The position numbers and the translations under genes were made by a program. Of a stretch of 64,000 bases of DNA, positions 24,583 to 36,072 are shown piece by piece. Location: NCBI GenBank assembly GCA_007922305.1, contig ML677326.1, positions 50,500,460-50,564,459 of the forward strand, written 5' to 3'. Under the pieces are notes generated by a model. That model did no database searches. It was not told where the DNA came from and worked only from the letters and a program-made list of their open reading frames with translations. Origin of the DNA: Dermatemys mawii. Taxonomy: Eukaryota > Chordata > Testudines > Dermatemydidae. The stretch's first letter is position 1. The number at the start of each line of letters is the position of its first letter.

Positions 24583-27027
24583 TATATAAATAGGACTATT
24601 TGTAAGAAGTCTGCGTTTTCTTAAATCCCTGTAATCATTTATATTGCCCCTGATAATCACTTAAAACAGTAACAAGACTTTAACACTTGACATTTAATTT
24701 CTTTTTGCTTTCTGCAAATGGTCTTAAAGATGAAAGCATAAGACAAAGAACCAACAATAAAATGAAAAAGCAGATTTCAGAACACCACAAAGTTACCCAG
24801 TCCATTGTCAACAGGGTGCTGAAAGGACCATCCCTGACTCATTATATGATCATTGTCTGTATATTCACAAAGGAAAAATATCGAACACACCCAAACATTC
24901 AGGTGCACAAAACTGTCCTGCTATTCTTAATTGCTACTTCATCTCACTACTTTTCTGCAAGGTAGAAGGTATTTTTCCAATAGCAGCATGTGGCTCCATG
25001 GCAGACTCCACAGGTGATTATGTCAGGAGTTTTGGAAATTCCTTTATATTAAGATGCTGCTGTGTTGGATGGTCCAGGCAATCTTAACTATCAAGAAAGC
25101 ATTTTCTCTTACGCTCCACACACTTAATTTTGAAGATCTTCTGCTCTTTAAAAATGTATATATTACTTCCATAAGATACTGTATTCACTAAATACATTTT
25201 CAAATGGCACATAGTTATGGTTCTTAGAGCTCTGCTGGACAAGAAATGTGTTCTTGATTTTTAATATTATTTGGGGATTTAGCCAGTCAGATTCTTCTAT
25301 TTCATTCAATATTTTCTGATTTTTTCCTCCCAGTTTCAAGAAAAATAAAATATTCAAAAAAGATTTAATAATGACCACAGATTTTGAGAGCATCAGTTTT
25401 TGGGTATTTAAATAGAGACACTTAAAAAATCAGACTCAAGCTGAGAAAAGAAAAATTGAGGCACACAAAATCAGTAGCCACTCATGGTACCTAAAACACA
25501 CCAAAAAAAACTTGACTAGAGGTCACTTCACTGGACATGGAATCAAAGTGTGTGTGTATGTACACACATATGTACAATGTATGTATGTACAATATAGGCC
25601 TCAGTTAAGAGGCTCAAATGGGTACAACATAAGAACTTGAATAGAAAACATGTAATCTTATATCACGCATTGAATTTAATAGTTAAAAACTGCTTCAAAG
25701 CCAATGAGAATAAAAATAAAATTCTAGTTTAATTTTAGAAGCAGTCAACCTCAGTAATAAACACAAGAAACTTAACAGCTGGCAAAACTTAAAAATAAAG
25801 TTACTATTGGACCAAAGCAGCACCCCAGGACAAGAACTGTATATTCAGAAGACTTCTCACAATTTTAAGAAAGACGACAATTAAAAATCAACAAAAAACA
25901 TAATCTCCCCTTCACACACACGCACACACACACAAAAGCCCACCAAAATCTTAACACATGCACCCACAGAGAGGCTCATACTGAGACTTTATATGCTGAG
26001 TTTCCTCCCTAAAGATTGTGGTTTATAATGGAAATGCCAACACCATCTTAAATGTAGTGGTGCGAGCATGCATTGCTGTTTACCTCTGCTTCTTTCTTCC
26101 ATTTCTAAATTGAACCCAAGAGAACAGAGATGATTAGTTGATCAGGTTCCTTGTGAATTGATGTTTGCAGACACTTCAATCTGGATTTTCAGATTGACAA
26201 TTTCAATCTGTGGTTCCTTCTGTGTTTTTCTGCTCCTGTTTTAATTATCACTTAGAGTAAGTGCACTGGATGTACACTTATCAGCTCTTCATTTCCCCTG
26301 TGGACGACGCTGTGGGTTACAAAATACAATTTCCATTTTATCTGCTGATGGCCTAAACAAGGCACACATGAAACAACAAGGATGGGCTTCTTAATTTAGC
26401 TGGGTAAAATGTTCCATAAAAGAGTGGCTCTAGGGGTTAGATTAGAAGGGTAGAAAAAATAGATTTTACCTCTGTGGAGTTGGATAATTTCTAAAAAAAT
26501 TAATGCAGTGAGGCTGAGCTGTCTAATGATACCAGTGCATAGAATTTAAAGAACTATTTTCATGCCTCCAGGTCAGAAATATAGCCTATTAAGCGCTAAT
26601 ACTTACTTTACAAAATTACACAGTTGTATTCCTTTTTAAAAATACTTGCAAACAAATACAGATAGGTATATGGTTTATTCTATGGTCGTTTACAGCAAGT
26701 ATGGTTTTACATTTAGACTAATAACTAAACTAAATAGCTCTTAGATGTAGCCACTTTAAATTAGCATTCTAAGTATTTCATTCTGAAGTACTTCATCTTA
26801 CATTTCCCTTCTGGGAGCCATGATTACTGCACATATTTTGTGCACGTCCAAGTCCAACACTTTTGTGTTGCATCTTCTCATTAGAAGCTAAGAGGGTGAC
26901 TCCAACACATTTCCCGATCCTACTTGTTTAATTTGCGATATCACAGGGTTCCCACCAATGCAACAAGATTCTATCAGTTAAGACACTGAGCTTCCATTAC
27001 AACTTCAGCCTATGAGGAAGCAATGTG
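24583..27027. other. Mostly unannotated DNA with short microsatellites
   Basis: A GTGTGTGTATGTACACACATATGTAC stretch lies at about 25549-25574 and a (CA)n tract at about 25915-25935. A candidate 21-bp minus-strand exon lies at 26084-26104 (AAATTTAG-like acceptor, GTAAAC donor) and would read KWKKEAE. It is listed among the findings only. Confidence 0.4.
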
Positions 27028-27180
27028 CTATTATTCTCCTTTTAGAGAGGAGGAACTGAGGCATGGAGAGATTAAGTGACTTGCACAAGATCAAACAAGA
27101 AGTCCATAGCAAAGCAGGGAAATGAACCTGAGTATCCTCAGCCTTCAGCTGACACCCTACCACTTAGACTATTCTTCCTC
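27028..27180 (-). mobile_element. MIR (CORE-SINE) copy
   Basis: The plus strand carries the antisense of the MIR core: GAGGAACTGAGGCATGGAGAG, ATTAAGTGACTTGCACAAG and a tRNA-related part around CACCCTACCACTTAGACTATTC. The order and spacing match the MIR consensus. It is an ancient, diverged copy with no coding capacity. Confidence 0.85.
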
Positions 27181-27449
27181 TCTACTTGTTCTACCACGAT
27201 TACTCTTGTGATACAATTCTGGTTGTTATGGTAACTGGTGATTTCTTTTTGCTAATATCTCAATACTATTTAATCATTAAATAGAATGAATTGTAACTAG
27301 ACAACTTTATGGATGAATTGAAGTTGCTCAGTCCATCAGAATGGAAAGCATCCATGCATTCAAGTCATTTCTATTTCATATTAATCACTGCATAAGTAAG
27401 ACCATTTGTGCTTTAGGATATTCCTAAAAAAATCTCTCATGTTCCTAAC

Positions 27450-27535
27450 CTCCACAACTTCACAGATGGCCTTTAGTATGGTTGCTGAAGCATTATCATC
27501 AATGCAAACATCATACTTTGGAAACATTTCCATTT
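27450..27535 (-). other. Candidate coding exon, 86 bp, unidentified gene
   Basis: On the minus strand a T-rich tract and TTTAATAG acceptor precede 86 bp with one fully open frame, followed by the donor GTTAGG. The frame begins with two leftover bases and then reads MEMFPKYDVCIDDNASATIL and on to ICEVVE, ending on a codon boundary. The mixed, acidic-hydrophobic composition looks more protein-like than the flanking ORFs. No family is recognised. The donor is weak and chance pseudo-exons are frequent. Confidence 0.3.
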
Positions 27536-28865
27536 CTATTAAATAAAAATAAAAAATTCATTTATTAGAGGTAAACGAATATTTACAAATCCCATTTTAA
27601 TTTGAGTTTGTTCTTTGTCTGCTTTGTACATTTTATTCAAATAGTGCAAAAAGATAAAAAATGCTTGTTTCATTTTTATCTAGAGTCTGTTTATTTTGGG
27701 GATATCTTTTATGTTTGGGTTTAACAAGCTGCACCAAAATATTATTTTACAAAAAACTGTTTTAACTGGAATTTCAAATGTGGAAACATTTCCATTGGTC
27801 TTTATAAAATTGCATTTTTAGAAAATGTAAATTTGGGAATAAATTTCAAGTTGACCTTGTTTCTCTAAGATGTAAAGAAACTGTTTTTCCTTTATTACAT
27901 TCAAGAAAACAATTACATTTCACCAGCATTTCCCTACACTTAATTAGGAACCTGTTCAACTCTCAGGATAACATATTCTCCATCATAGTTTTACCAAGAG
28001 AACATTGTCCTAAACTCTGAATTCATCTTAGTACAAAGCAATATATATTTTAAAATAACAGCTAACTGTACTGATGAATAAAAGATCACAAAGTAAAAAT
28101 GAATTTATATAGCCTATCTACTGGAAAAAATATGGCATCCTCTTAACAAATCTTAAGTTAATCCAGAAATGTAAGAGAAAGTACTGCATGCAGAAATTAA
28201 AACTTGTTTTTTTCCTTCCTTCCTTTCTTCCCTCACTCTATAATAAAATGTTCTCAGCATAAGTACTACCCTCTGATTACAGCAAGATTGCAATACCTCT
28301 GCAGGCTCCTTACAGCAGTGCCACACCAAAGCCCATAACTGATCCAGCAGCATTTGTCTCTCTGCAGTACATTTGCAGTAATTCCCCTCCTCTGGTTTTT
28401 CCTTCAAAAACTAGATCAAACCTAGTCTTTGAACAAAAAGAGAAAAATACAACCTGTTTTAACAGATGAAAAATGACACTTTAGATACTAAGTGCTGAAG
28501 AATTTTTTTTGTTTCATTTTGCAGGCATTTTTTTAAAAAAGATGCATTGCTTAGAAAATATCCTACAAGATTTGAGTGCCTTCTTATATTAATTTGTGTT
28601 TATCTAATATATCAGGTAACTTGATCCTTTTATTCAACTTGCTCTTTTGTGCTTCTTAAACATGTAAAAACCATATGCAAAGTGGCCCCCTTTGTCACAG
28701 CCACTGCTGACCTTTCTCCTCAGATCTTGATCAGCTCCTCACAATACGTTTGGGAAACTGGCAGGGGAGGGAGGGAGAAAATGCTTAGATCAGGCCCCTA
28801 TAAAACATACAAATAAGACCTGGACCATTTATCCCAAATTGCTGAACTTTAAGGAGTAGGAATAA
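27536..28865. other. AT-rich unannotated DNA
   Basis: No feature is supported. An 84-codon minus-strand ORF at 28153-28407 has varied composition, but its possible splice sites give no consistent phase with nearby candidate exons. Confidence 0.35.
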
Positions 28866-29220
28866 TTGGGGCTACAACATGGACTCACAGTAGAAAATGC
28901 ATTGTTTTTGTTCATTTATACACACAGAGAACATGAAAAGGTGGAAGTTGCCACACACCTTCTTGTCAACTGTCTGAAATGGGCCATCTTGATTATCGCT
29001 ACAAGTGTTTTTTTTCTCCTGCTGATAACAGTTCAACTTAATTACCCTCTTAGAGTTGGTATGGCAACTTCCACCTTTTCATGTTCTTGGTATGTATATA
29101 TATATCTTCATACTGCATGTTTCGTTCTATGCATCTGACAAAGTGGGCTGTAACTCACAGAAGCTTATGCTCAAATAAATGTGTTAGACTCTAAGGTGCC
29201 ACAAGTACTCCTCATTCTTT
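28866..29220 (+). mobile_element. Reptilian dispersed repeat with 26-bp inverted arms
   Basis: The element includes the widespread sauropsid block GTGGGCTGTAACTCACAGAAGCTTATGCTCAAATAAATGTGTTAG, then CTAAGGTGCCACAAGTACTCC at its right side. Upstream, 28928-28953 (starting AGAACATGAAAAGG) is the exact reverse complement of 29062-29087, with 108 bp between. It has no plausible protein. The superfamily is unknown to me. The inverted arms suggest a foldback or non-autonomous DNA element. Confidence 0.7.
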
Positions 29221-30296
29221 TTATAGTATAGTAAGACTTCCTGATTTCTTTAGTACTTATACATTATGTACTTTGGAACACTGAAATCTCTGGGGGCAGT
29301 TTGAAACAGGGAAACGGTGGTGTTGGGTGGACGGGGCCCAACGCCAAGGAAAACCTCAACAAACTGTTAAGATATTTTATTTATACATTGTAAAGTTATT
29401 CTATATAGCTACATTTTTCTTGGCTTTTATTATTTCACTTTTTCAACATCTCTCCAATAAGGCACAGTAAGAATCAGTTCTTGCAGGAGAAGTTCCCTCC
29501 CTCTTCTGAATCACACTATTCAAATATTCTTGTTATGAAATAATGTATAACCAAATCAGACGGAACCTCCCCTTCCTTTTCTTGGCAAAAAAACACTGAA
29601 AACCCCTACTAAAACCTGCATTAGGCTCTGCACTCCTTTCTCGTGTGGACAGTGGGAAGAAGGAACTTTAGTTTTCTGCCCCACTGGCTGGAAAAAGGGG
29701 TAGAGAACCTAACATCACTGGCCCTGTTTTTCTCCACCACCATGGTTCTGCTTGCTCTGCGCCCCCACCTACCTTTGTTTTAACTGAGCTAGCAGTTTTG
29801 TTGGGATGTACCTCCAACACCTGTATAAGCAGAGAAATTGCAAAAGCAGGTGGACCACTGTTCACTCTACTCCTCCTTCATGGTGCATATCTTGGAGGGA
29901 GTACAAGCTATCTGAGATTTCATATCAGTGAGTGGTGCATCATAATTATGGGCAATACAGGACATGTGAGAAAACATAAATAGTTCCCATACAAGATATG
30001 TCCACAAGAAAATGATTTATAATAATCATGAAAACGATAATTAGACCATTAACACCTCTTAAGAAGTATGTCTTAAGTGATACCCACAACTGGATTTTCT
30101 ATAAGCCTGTCTTGGCAAGGAGCATCAACGTTTGTGCAGTATCCAAAACTGTACATATTGTCAGCACTAAATAAATGTTAAATAGTATTGTATTAATACT
30201 TAAATAGGTAAAATGCATTTGAATACAGAACTCCAAAGTTTAATCAACCTGCCCGTCACATACATCATTAAAGAGGTAAAAATTTTGGGGGTGACT
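29221..30296. other. Unannotated DNA
   Basis: No recognised repeat or gene, apart from a candidate minus-strand exon at 29773-29820 entered separately. Confidence 0.35.
29773..29820 (-). other. Candidate exon, 48 bp, unidentified gene
   Basis: The minus strand shows a strong acceptor (a pyrimidine-rich tract ending TCTGCTTATACAG) before 48 bp. The donor is AAAG|GTAGGT. Two frames are open: VLEVHPNKTASSVKTK in phase 0, and CWRYIPTKLLAQLKQ in phase 2. The second would be compatible in phase with the candidate exon at 43757-43810. No protein family is recognised. Confidence 0.2.
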
Positions 30297-30298
30297 TA

Positions 30299-30383
30299 GA
30301 ATCATAGAATCTCTGAGTTGGAAGGGACCTCAAAAGATCATCTAGTCCAACCCCCTGCTCAAAGCAGGACCAATCCCAACTTG
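30299..30383 (-). mobile_element. CR1 LINE tail fragment
   Basis: The plus strand shows the complement of the CR1 3' end: ATCATAGAATCTCTGAGTTG, GAAGGGACCTCAAAAGATC, then CCAACCCCCTGCTCAAAGCAGGACC. Only about 85 bp remain. The end is well preserved compared with other CR1 copies here, suggesting a younger insertion. Confidence 0.9.
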
Positions 30384-32277
30384 TTTATGATTGGCATGCA
30401 GCCAACATACCCATCCTCCCACGCAGAAGTAGAGGTAAACGATGTAAGTCATTTCCTTGTGACAAGAGCTCTTCATTGTTAATTGTTTAAAACAGCCACG
30501 TGGTATACATTGGTACCATGTATTATTATTTCCAAGTTGAATATGAAGGTTGTAATTCAAACTCAAAATTAAAAAGTTGATTAAGTTAGCTCACCTAGCA
30601 CTATTCTTTATCAGCAGAGTAAATTATTAGTCTTTGCATAAATTTTCTCTCAAGAAAATACTGAAATATAGACCACAAGTGGACCCAATATTGAAAAAAA
30701 CACACAACAGCAAGTCTAACCAGGATCAGATCAGTGAGTTTGCTGAGAACTGAATGAATAAGTGAGACTGATTGAAATAACTAACATATTTCCTCTCTTC
30801 CCCAACTTGCAGCCCACCTGTAAAATGTTATTTCACTCAAGATATCACTTCAACTGAAAAAAACGAATAATTACGAATTACTGTAATTACCATATATTGT
30901 ATGAAAGTGTACATTTTCTGCTAATGATAGGTCTCAAGGAGCAGTCTCTATAGATCAAGTATACAAAACACGTGAACAGGGGAAATATTCTTTATGAATA
31001 TTGGCTCACCCAACTAATAATGTACCTTGAAATGGTTTGAAAGAAAATTTAATTTTAGATGATCCAGTAAAGACCAATGGGGACAGGGAACAGTAAGGAA
31101 AGAATTGCATTCTATATGAGAGATTGTTAAGGCTTTTTTTAGCTTAAAAAGGAGACCTGTACCAAAAAAGTTTACTGAAAATCTAAATTATGAAGGTTAT
31201 AATCACAGTTTGTCAATGTGTCTGTTTTACTCTGTCCTATAACACAAGAATAGGAGAGAGACTCAGTACAGTTAGAAGACAGTTGATTTAGGACCATTTT
31301 TTCAGATAAAAATGTTAAACTGGAGTCAAGGTTTCACAGACAGACATATTAGTCACTTTTTAAAGAATAATGTTTTGATTGAAAAAGAAACTCTAACCTT
31401 TTAAAGCACTGAAATTCAAAGTTTGGAATTAGAATTTATGAGGAAGCAGTGAAAATGGGAAAAGATGCTGAGAAAACGGTTACTGCTTCTGCCTGAATTG
31501 CAGAGACCATGTCAGATGCAAAGCATTAAGAAAGAGGACCACTGGGTTTTGGCTACCTCCAAGGAGAGAATTTTAACAAGATAGTCTTTTACTTCCCCAG
31601 GACCTATGCAGAATAGGGTAAAGTACGGTAAAACAGGTAAGAATTATGAGTGAGAACATTGATCCCTGTAACATAACAGACAGCGCAGCAACTAGTTGCA
31701 CCTGGAGAGGAAGCGGAACAACTGTCAGGCCCTGGCATTGTTTCAGACTATTCCATATCTGAATGAAAAAGGGCTTCCTTCAACCACAGTATTCAAACAC
31801 ATGGATATTCCAAGTGTATTCAGTTCGCATATTTCTCCTAATCTGATTCTGACCTTTTCAAAGATTTTTGCGGAGGGAGAAGACCAGATTATCTGTCTCT
31901 CCCTCCCTCTCAAATGTTTAATTCCATTCACACAGGATGAAGCTACCAAAACAGAAACTGATGTGACCTCTAGAAGAGAAAGCTCCCTTCACGCACACGT
32001 CTATTAACAGCTCCCTTTTGCGGTACTTACATTAATACACAATGTTTAATACTGCCATCTGCTTACAAAAGCACAGACTGCATGATTGCAGTAGTGACAC
32101 AAATATAAAAGAGTGAAAATTCACCAGTGGGTCTAAAACAAAACATTTAATAGGCTAGAAGAGAGTTCTGAAGTGCTACTTATTTTGCAGAACATTATTC
32201 GTTTGACTGGAAATATTGCAAGTGCTCCTCCCTCCTTTGCTCTTACTTCTTTTTCATTACCGAAGTAGATAAGATCA
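30384..32277. other. Unannotated DNA
   Basis: No supported gene. The 103-codon ORF at 31696-32007 (+) has no domain. No repeats were recognised. Confidence 0.35.
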
Positions 32278-32425
32278 CAAGAATGGTCCTGCTGGGTCAG
32301 ACCAAAAGTCCAGTATTCTGTCTTCCAACAGTAGCCAGTGCCAAGTGTTCCAGAGGGAATGAACAAAATAGGTAATCAAGTGATCCATCCCCTGTTGCTT
32401 TTTCCCAGCTTCTGTCCTGTGGTAG
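32278..32425 (-). mobile_element. CR1/L2-like LINE tail
   Basis: The plus strand carries the antisense tail: GCTGGGTCAGACCAAAAGTC, CAGTATTCTGTCTTCCAACAG, TTCCAGAGGGAATGAACAAAATAGG and GTGATCCATCCCCTG. It is the same family as the copies at 9925-10273, 39564-39790 and 50640-52066. It is strongly 5'-truncated. Confidence 0.9.
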
Positions 32426-33393
32426 TGCCTGCAATTTGTTGATGCCACATGGTGTCACTGTAGATTGGCTACTTCTCCCTAGGATACACAATCAGTTGAG
32501 AGGGGGCAAAAATGAACCTGGGGAGAGACTGGGAAGAGCGGCAAAGCAGAAAGAAGCTATGAAATCCCTGGGAGAAGAAGGTATATTCAAGTGGTACGTT
32601 AAGGGGAAAAAAATTACACCAAACTGCACATTCTGAAATCCTTTTACTGACAAGTTACTTAGATAATTGTCAACCATGCAGGTTATGTTAATTACTGTAA
32701 ATAAATCACAAAATTAACATCAATTTCAGAAAAATTCTCATATAGTGGTGCATATGCACAGCAAAAAAATAACTGCTATGAATTTTGTCCCAGCATGAAA
32801 AGGTATCAAATCCCTGCTAAAAATCTCTCATTACCTCAGAAATTATCTTACAAATTAGCAGGCAGAACTAGCTTGTAAAATTATTATATGGAGTTAACGT
32901 CTCCTTAGGAAATTATTGGTGTCATCTGTAGAAAATGGATCAGAGTTGGAGTGGTTCAGTGCCTTAGGAAGAAGCTGCTTCAAACTAAAGTGTGCCTTGG
33001 ACAGGGGCTCAAAACGGAGGGGAGGGGAGAGGAGAAGGCAGTAAAAAAGGCCCCACATTTGAAGATTGATTGATTCACTTCTACCATAGCTCAATCACCA
33101 CTGCAGGCTGCCCTCTCATGATTTCTAGAAGGACTTTTCACTCCAAAGCCCAGGTGGTAGGGCCTAATACTGACACAGCATTAACAATAAAATTATGCTT
33201 ACACTGTATAAATAATATGGAATCCAAATGGCCAAAAATGGTCACATTCTGAGAATCAAATTTTAAAACACCACACCTCTTTTTTTTCAATTGTAAAGAC
33301 TGAAAAACACAAAATTATTTCTTAGAGTACTCTTTTTTTCCCCCCAAATCATAAGCAATCAATTCATATTCAGCCAACTCTGTTCATATACAT
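32426..33393. other. Unannotated DNA
   Basis: No gene or recognised repeat, apart from short A-rich runs. Confidence 0.35.
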
Positions 33394-33490
33394 AGGCGTA
33401 CACACACACACACAAACACACACAGAGTGAGTGAGTGAATGTGTGTGTGTGTGTGAGAGAGAGATAGGGAGACAGAGAGAGAGAGAGCGT
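33394..33490. repeat. Compound microsatellite (CA)n-(GAGT)n-(TG)n-(GA)n
   Basis: A (CA)n tract with one interruption is followed by GTGAGTGAGTGAATG, then (TG)n, then (GA)n with interruptions, to about 33490. CA followed by TG on the same strand is self-complementary, so the tract could form a hairpin. Confidence 0.95.
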
Positions 33491-35811
33491 GCGTAAGAGC
33501 GAGTTCAAGCATATGTGTAATAAATTCCGTTTAACTTCAGTAAAACATGCTCAAGTCAATAGGAGAAGCCTGCATTACAAATAAAGGAAACCCAAACCTC
33601 ATAACATGTTTCTAAATCATATTTCCCACTTCTCTAACTAGGAAGAGAAAAAACTACTGTGAGGGATAGGAGTTGGCATTTTTGATCATTAGCAGGGAGC
33701 AACAGCCCCTGGGCATATACTAAAAGTCAGTTTATATTGATTCCTTTTAACATCAACTATTTTTATACAAACGCTGATTGAAAGTTGTTGTTTATTGCAG
33801 ATAATACTGGCTGTACATCACAAACCATAAATACTATAAAAATAGTTAAAACATTATGATTTATGTGCTATCTGACTTACTTTACTGGCATAGGCACTTC
33901 AAGGCAACACATTTATTTGCAACTGAAGAACGACTACACTTCTGATTTATATAAAATATTCTAGACAAATCGAAGTACACAAACTTCTTCAAAGTTGACT
34001 AAACAATCCTTTGCCTTTCCATTAATTTCAATAAAGCACATGTGTGTGTGCACACATGAAAAATTGACTGCATTGTGCATTCGAAAAATTGCTCCTCTAA
34101 GGGGTAGAATAAAAGTACTTTTGCTGTCCCTTATGCTCTGTGAAACAGATTAAATAAGTTCAGAGTCAAGCACCAGAACAGCTTTCAGCACTCTAGCAGA
34201 CAGTTTCTTGTTAATAATTGGGTGAGATCTACATTAAAAACCATCCAAACAGCTGTTTACTTGGCAGCATCAACTTTAACAGGACTGCCTATGGGAGGTT
34301 GTCAGTGCAGACAGTTTAAATACAGTCTACAAGGGCAAAGAGCTGAGTAACTGGTTCATTGTACTTCTAAGGTACTGAAACAAGAAGAAAAAATAGAGAG
34401 AGAGCTTTCTATTGTCTCTTTTCTGCTAAGGGTTGCTTACAGTTTCATACTGCCTCAAGTACATGCATGTGCACGTCTGCATGTTTATAACTGTCATGCA
34501 CACTAAAGACAGTAAAGTCACAAATAATTTATTATATGAATTTAGACTCTCTTCTGTTCATATAACATCCACCTCAAAGATTATTTTCCTACAAATTATT
34601 TGCTGTTGAAAAGCATCCAGTGAATCAATTGTCTGTTTCATAAATTATCTGAACTGATTGCAGAAAATTCTCTGGAATTATCTCTGGTGAGTACTGAGCT
34701 AGTGCTGGATGAAGAATTGCACTAGGGGTTGCTGTCAGAATTTGGGTGTATAAAGGTTCTTTTAATACTCCCTGGCTGTTGTTACCTAGTGAAGCAGAGA
34801 AGGAAAACAGAATCTGGCCCAATGAATTTGGAATGGGAGTACAGGTCCTCTGGTGACCTTTACCCACCTGTGTCTCATTGCAGAGAAAATAGAACCCACC
34901 CCCATGAAGCCCTGAGTAGTCAGTCCTACTGAAAACAGACAATCCCCATGGAGATTTGGAAGTTTAATCCCAGCAGAGGTTTCCTCCTGAGACTGGAGTT
35001 TCTGAGTCATCTGGAATCATTCCTTTTGCTGAGGTTAACTGTGAGAAACCATGAACCATCTACCTGCATGCGAGTTAATCAGTGTCTTATAAAGAGACTG
35101 AGCTCCTTTGAGGGAAGAAAGAGAAGGGGGTGTACCTGCCAGGACAGAGAACTTTGGAGGCACAAGAACAACCTTCTTTATATTATCTTGGGGTTTATAT
35201 TATTTTTAGTGTTTAAACATTCATCATTAAACGTTGTAACCAATTAAAAGGCACACTTCAGACCGCATGTGTGTGTGTGGGGGGGCGCATTATGAAGTAT
35301 TTGTTTTTAATACTGAAGCTCACCCACTGCTCCACTAGAATTAGATGTGCACACATACTTATACTGAGTGAACCATTCCACTCAGCTTTTATTCAGAATT
35401 ATGTGGAGTCCAACCATGTGTGCAAAGAACACTGAAAAAAACCCTTGCATTTAACAGAAAGGTGTGTGTCCAGAATGTGATCTGTGCAAGGGCATAGTCT
35501 ACAAAACATATGAAAGAGTGTGGCAAGGCTTTTTAGGAGCCCAGTCTTTAATTGTGAAGTTAAAAAGCATTGAGCCTGTAGAGGCCATATTAGCTCTTTC
35601 TCATTGAGTGTGTATGTTGTACAGGACAGAGAGCTCATACAGCACGTAGGAAAAAATCCACCCATGGAAAATGACTGCAATTAAATCGCACTAGTTAGAG
35701 TGCTGGAGGGAAGAGTTAGAAGGAGCTCTGGTGAAACAGAACTGCTCCACAGTCTGTTGCTAGAAGCAAGAGATCAAATACATGCTCAAGCCAGGACTGC
35801 TGCAGTAAATC
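33491..35811. other. Unannotated DNA
   Basis: No supported gene. The overlapping ORFs around 34625-35250 on both strands lack motifs. A TGTGTGTGTGGGGGGG tract lies near 35268-35285. Confidence 0.35.
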
Positions 35812-35814
35812 TAA

Positions 35815-36072
35815 GGGTCCATCCACACAGCATTCAGATATGAGTTCCCAGCCTTGTTAGACAGACTCAGGCTCATGCTACCAATAGCTGGGTAGATGTG
35901 TCTTGGGCTGGAGCTCAAGCTCTGAAGACTTGGGAAGGGAGTGGGCTTCAGAGCCCAAGCCACAATTTCAAAGTGCCCTCTACACAGCTATTTTTAGAGT
36001 GCTAGTGCAAACCTTTCTGAACCAGATATGTTGACAGCTGGGAGAACTTGCTGTCATGGGCTATACATACCC
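35815..36072. mobile_element. Harbinger-like MITE
   Basis: The left end GGGTCCATCCACACAGC and right end CTATACATACCC are a diverged inverted pair of the 'GGGTATGTCTACAC' type. They are flanked by TAA on both sides (35812-35814 and 36073-36075), the TWA target typical of PIF/Harbinger. The interior is quasi-palindromic: GTCTTGGGCTGGAGCTCAAGC is followed by GGGCTTCAGAGCCCAAGCC. It has no coding capacity. The superfamily is inferred from the 3-bp target only. Confidence 0.65.

Noticed and set aside
25113..25140. 28-bp minus-strand segment with GTAAGA donor, in phase with the 26.1-kb candidate
   Set aside because: The acceptor has a poor pyrimidine tract and a competing AG four bases upstream.
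28153..28407. 84-codon minus-strand ORF with protein-like composition
   Set aside because: The possible acceptor phases are inconsistent with neighbouring candidate exons or introduce a stop. Evidence is insufficient.
30595..30668. Minus-strand segment with good acceptor (TCTATATTTCAG) and GTGAGC donor
   Set aside because: All three frames contain a stop before the donor, so it cannot be an internal coding exon.
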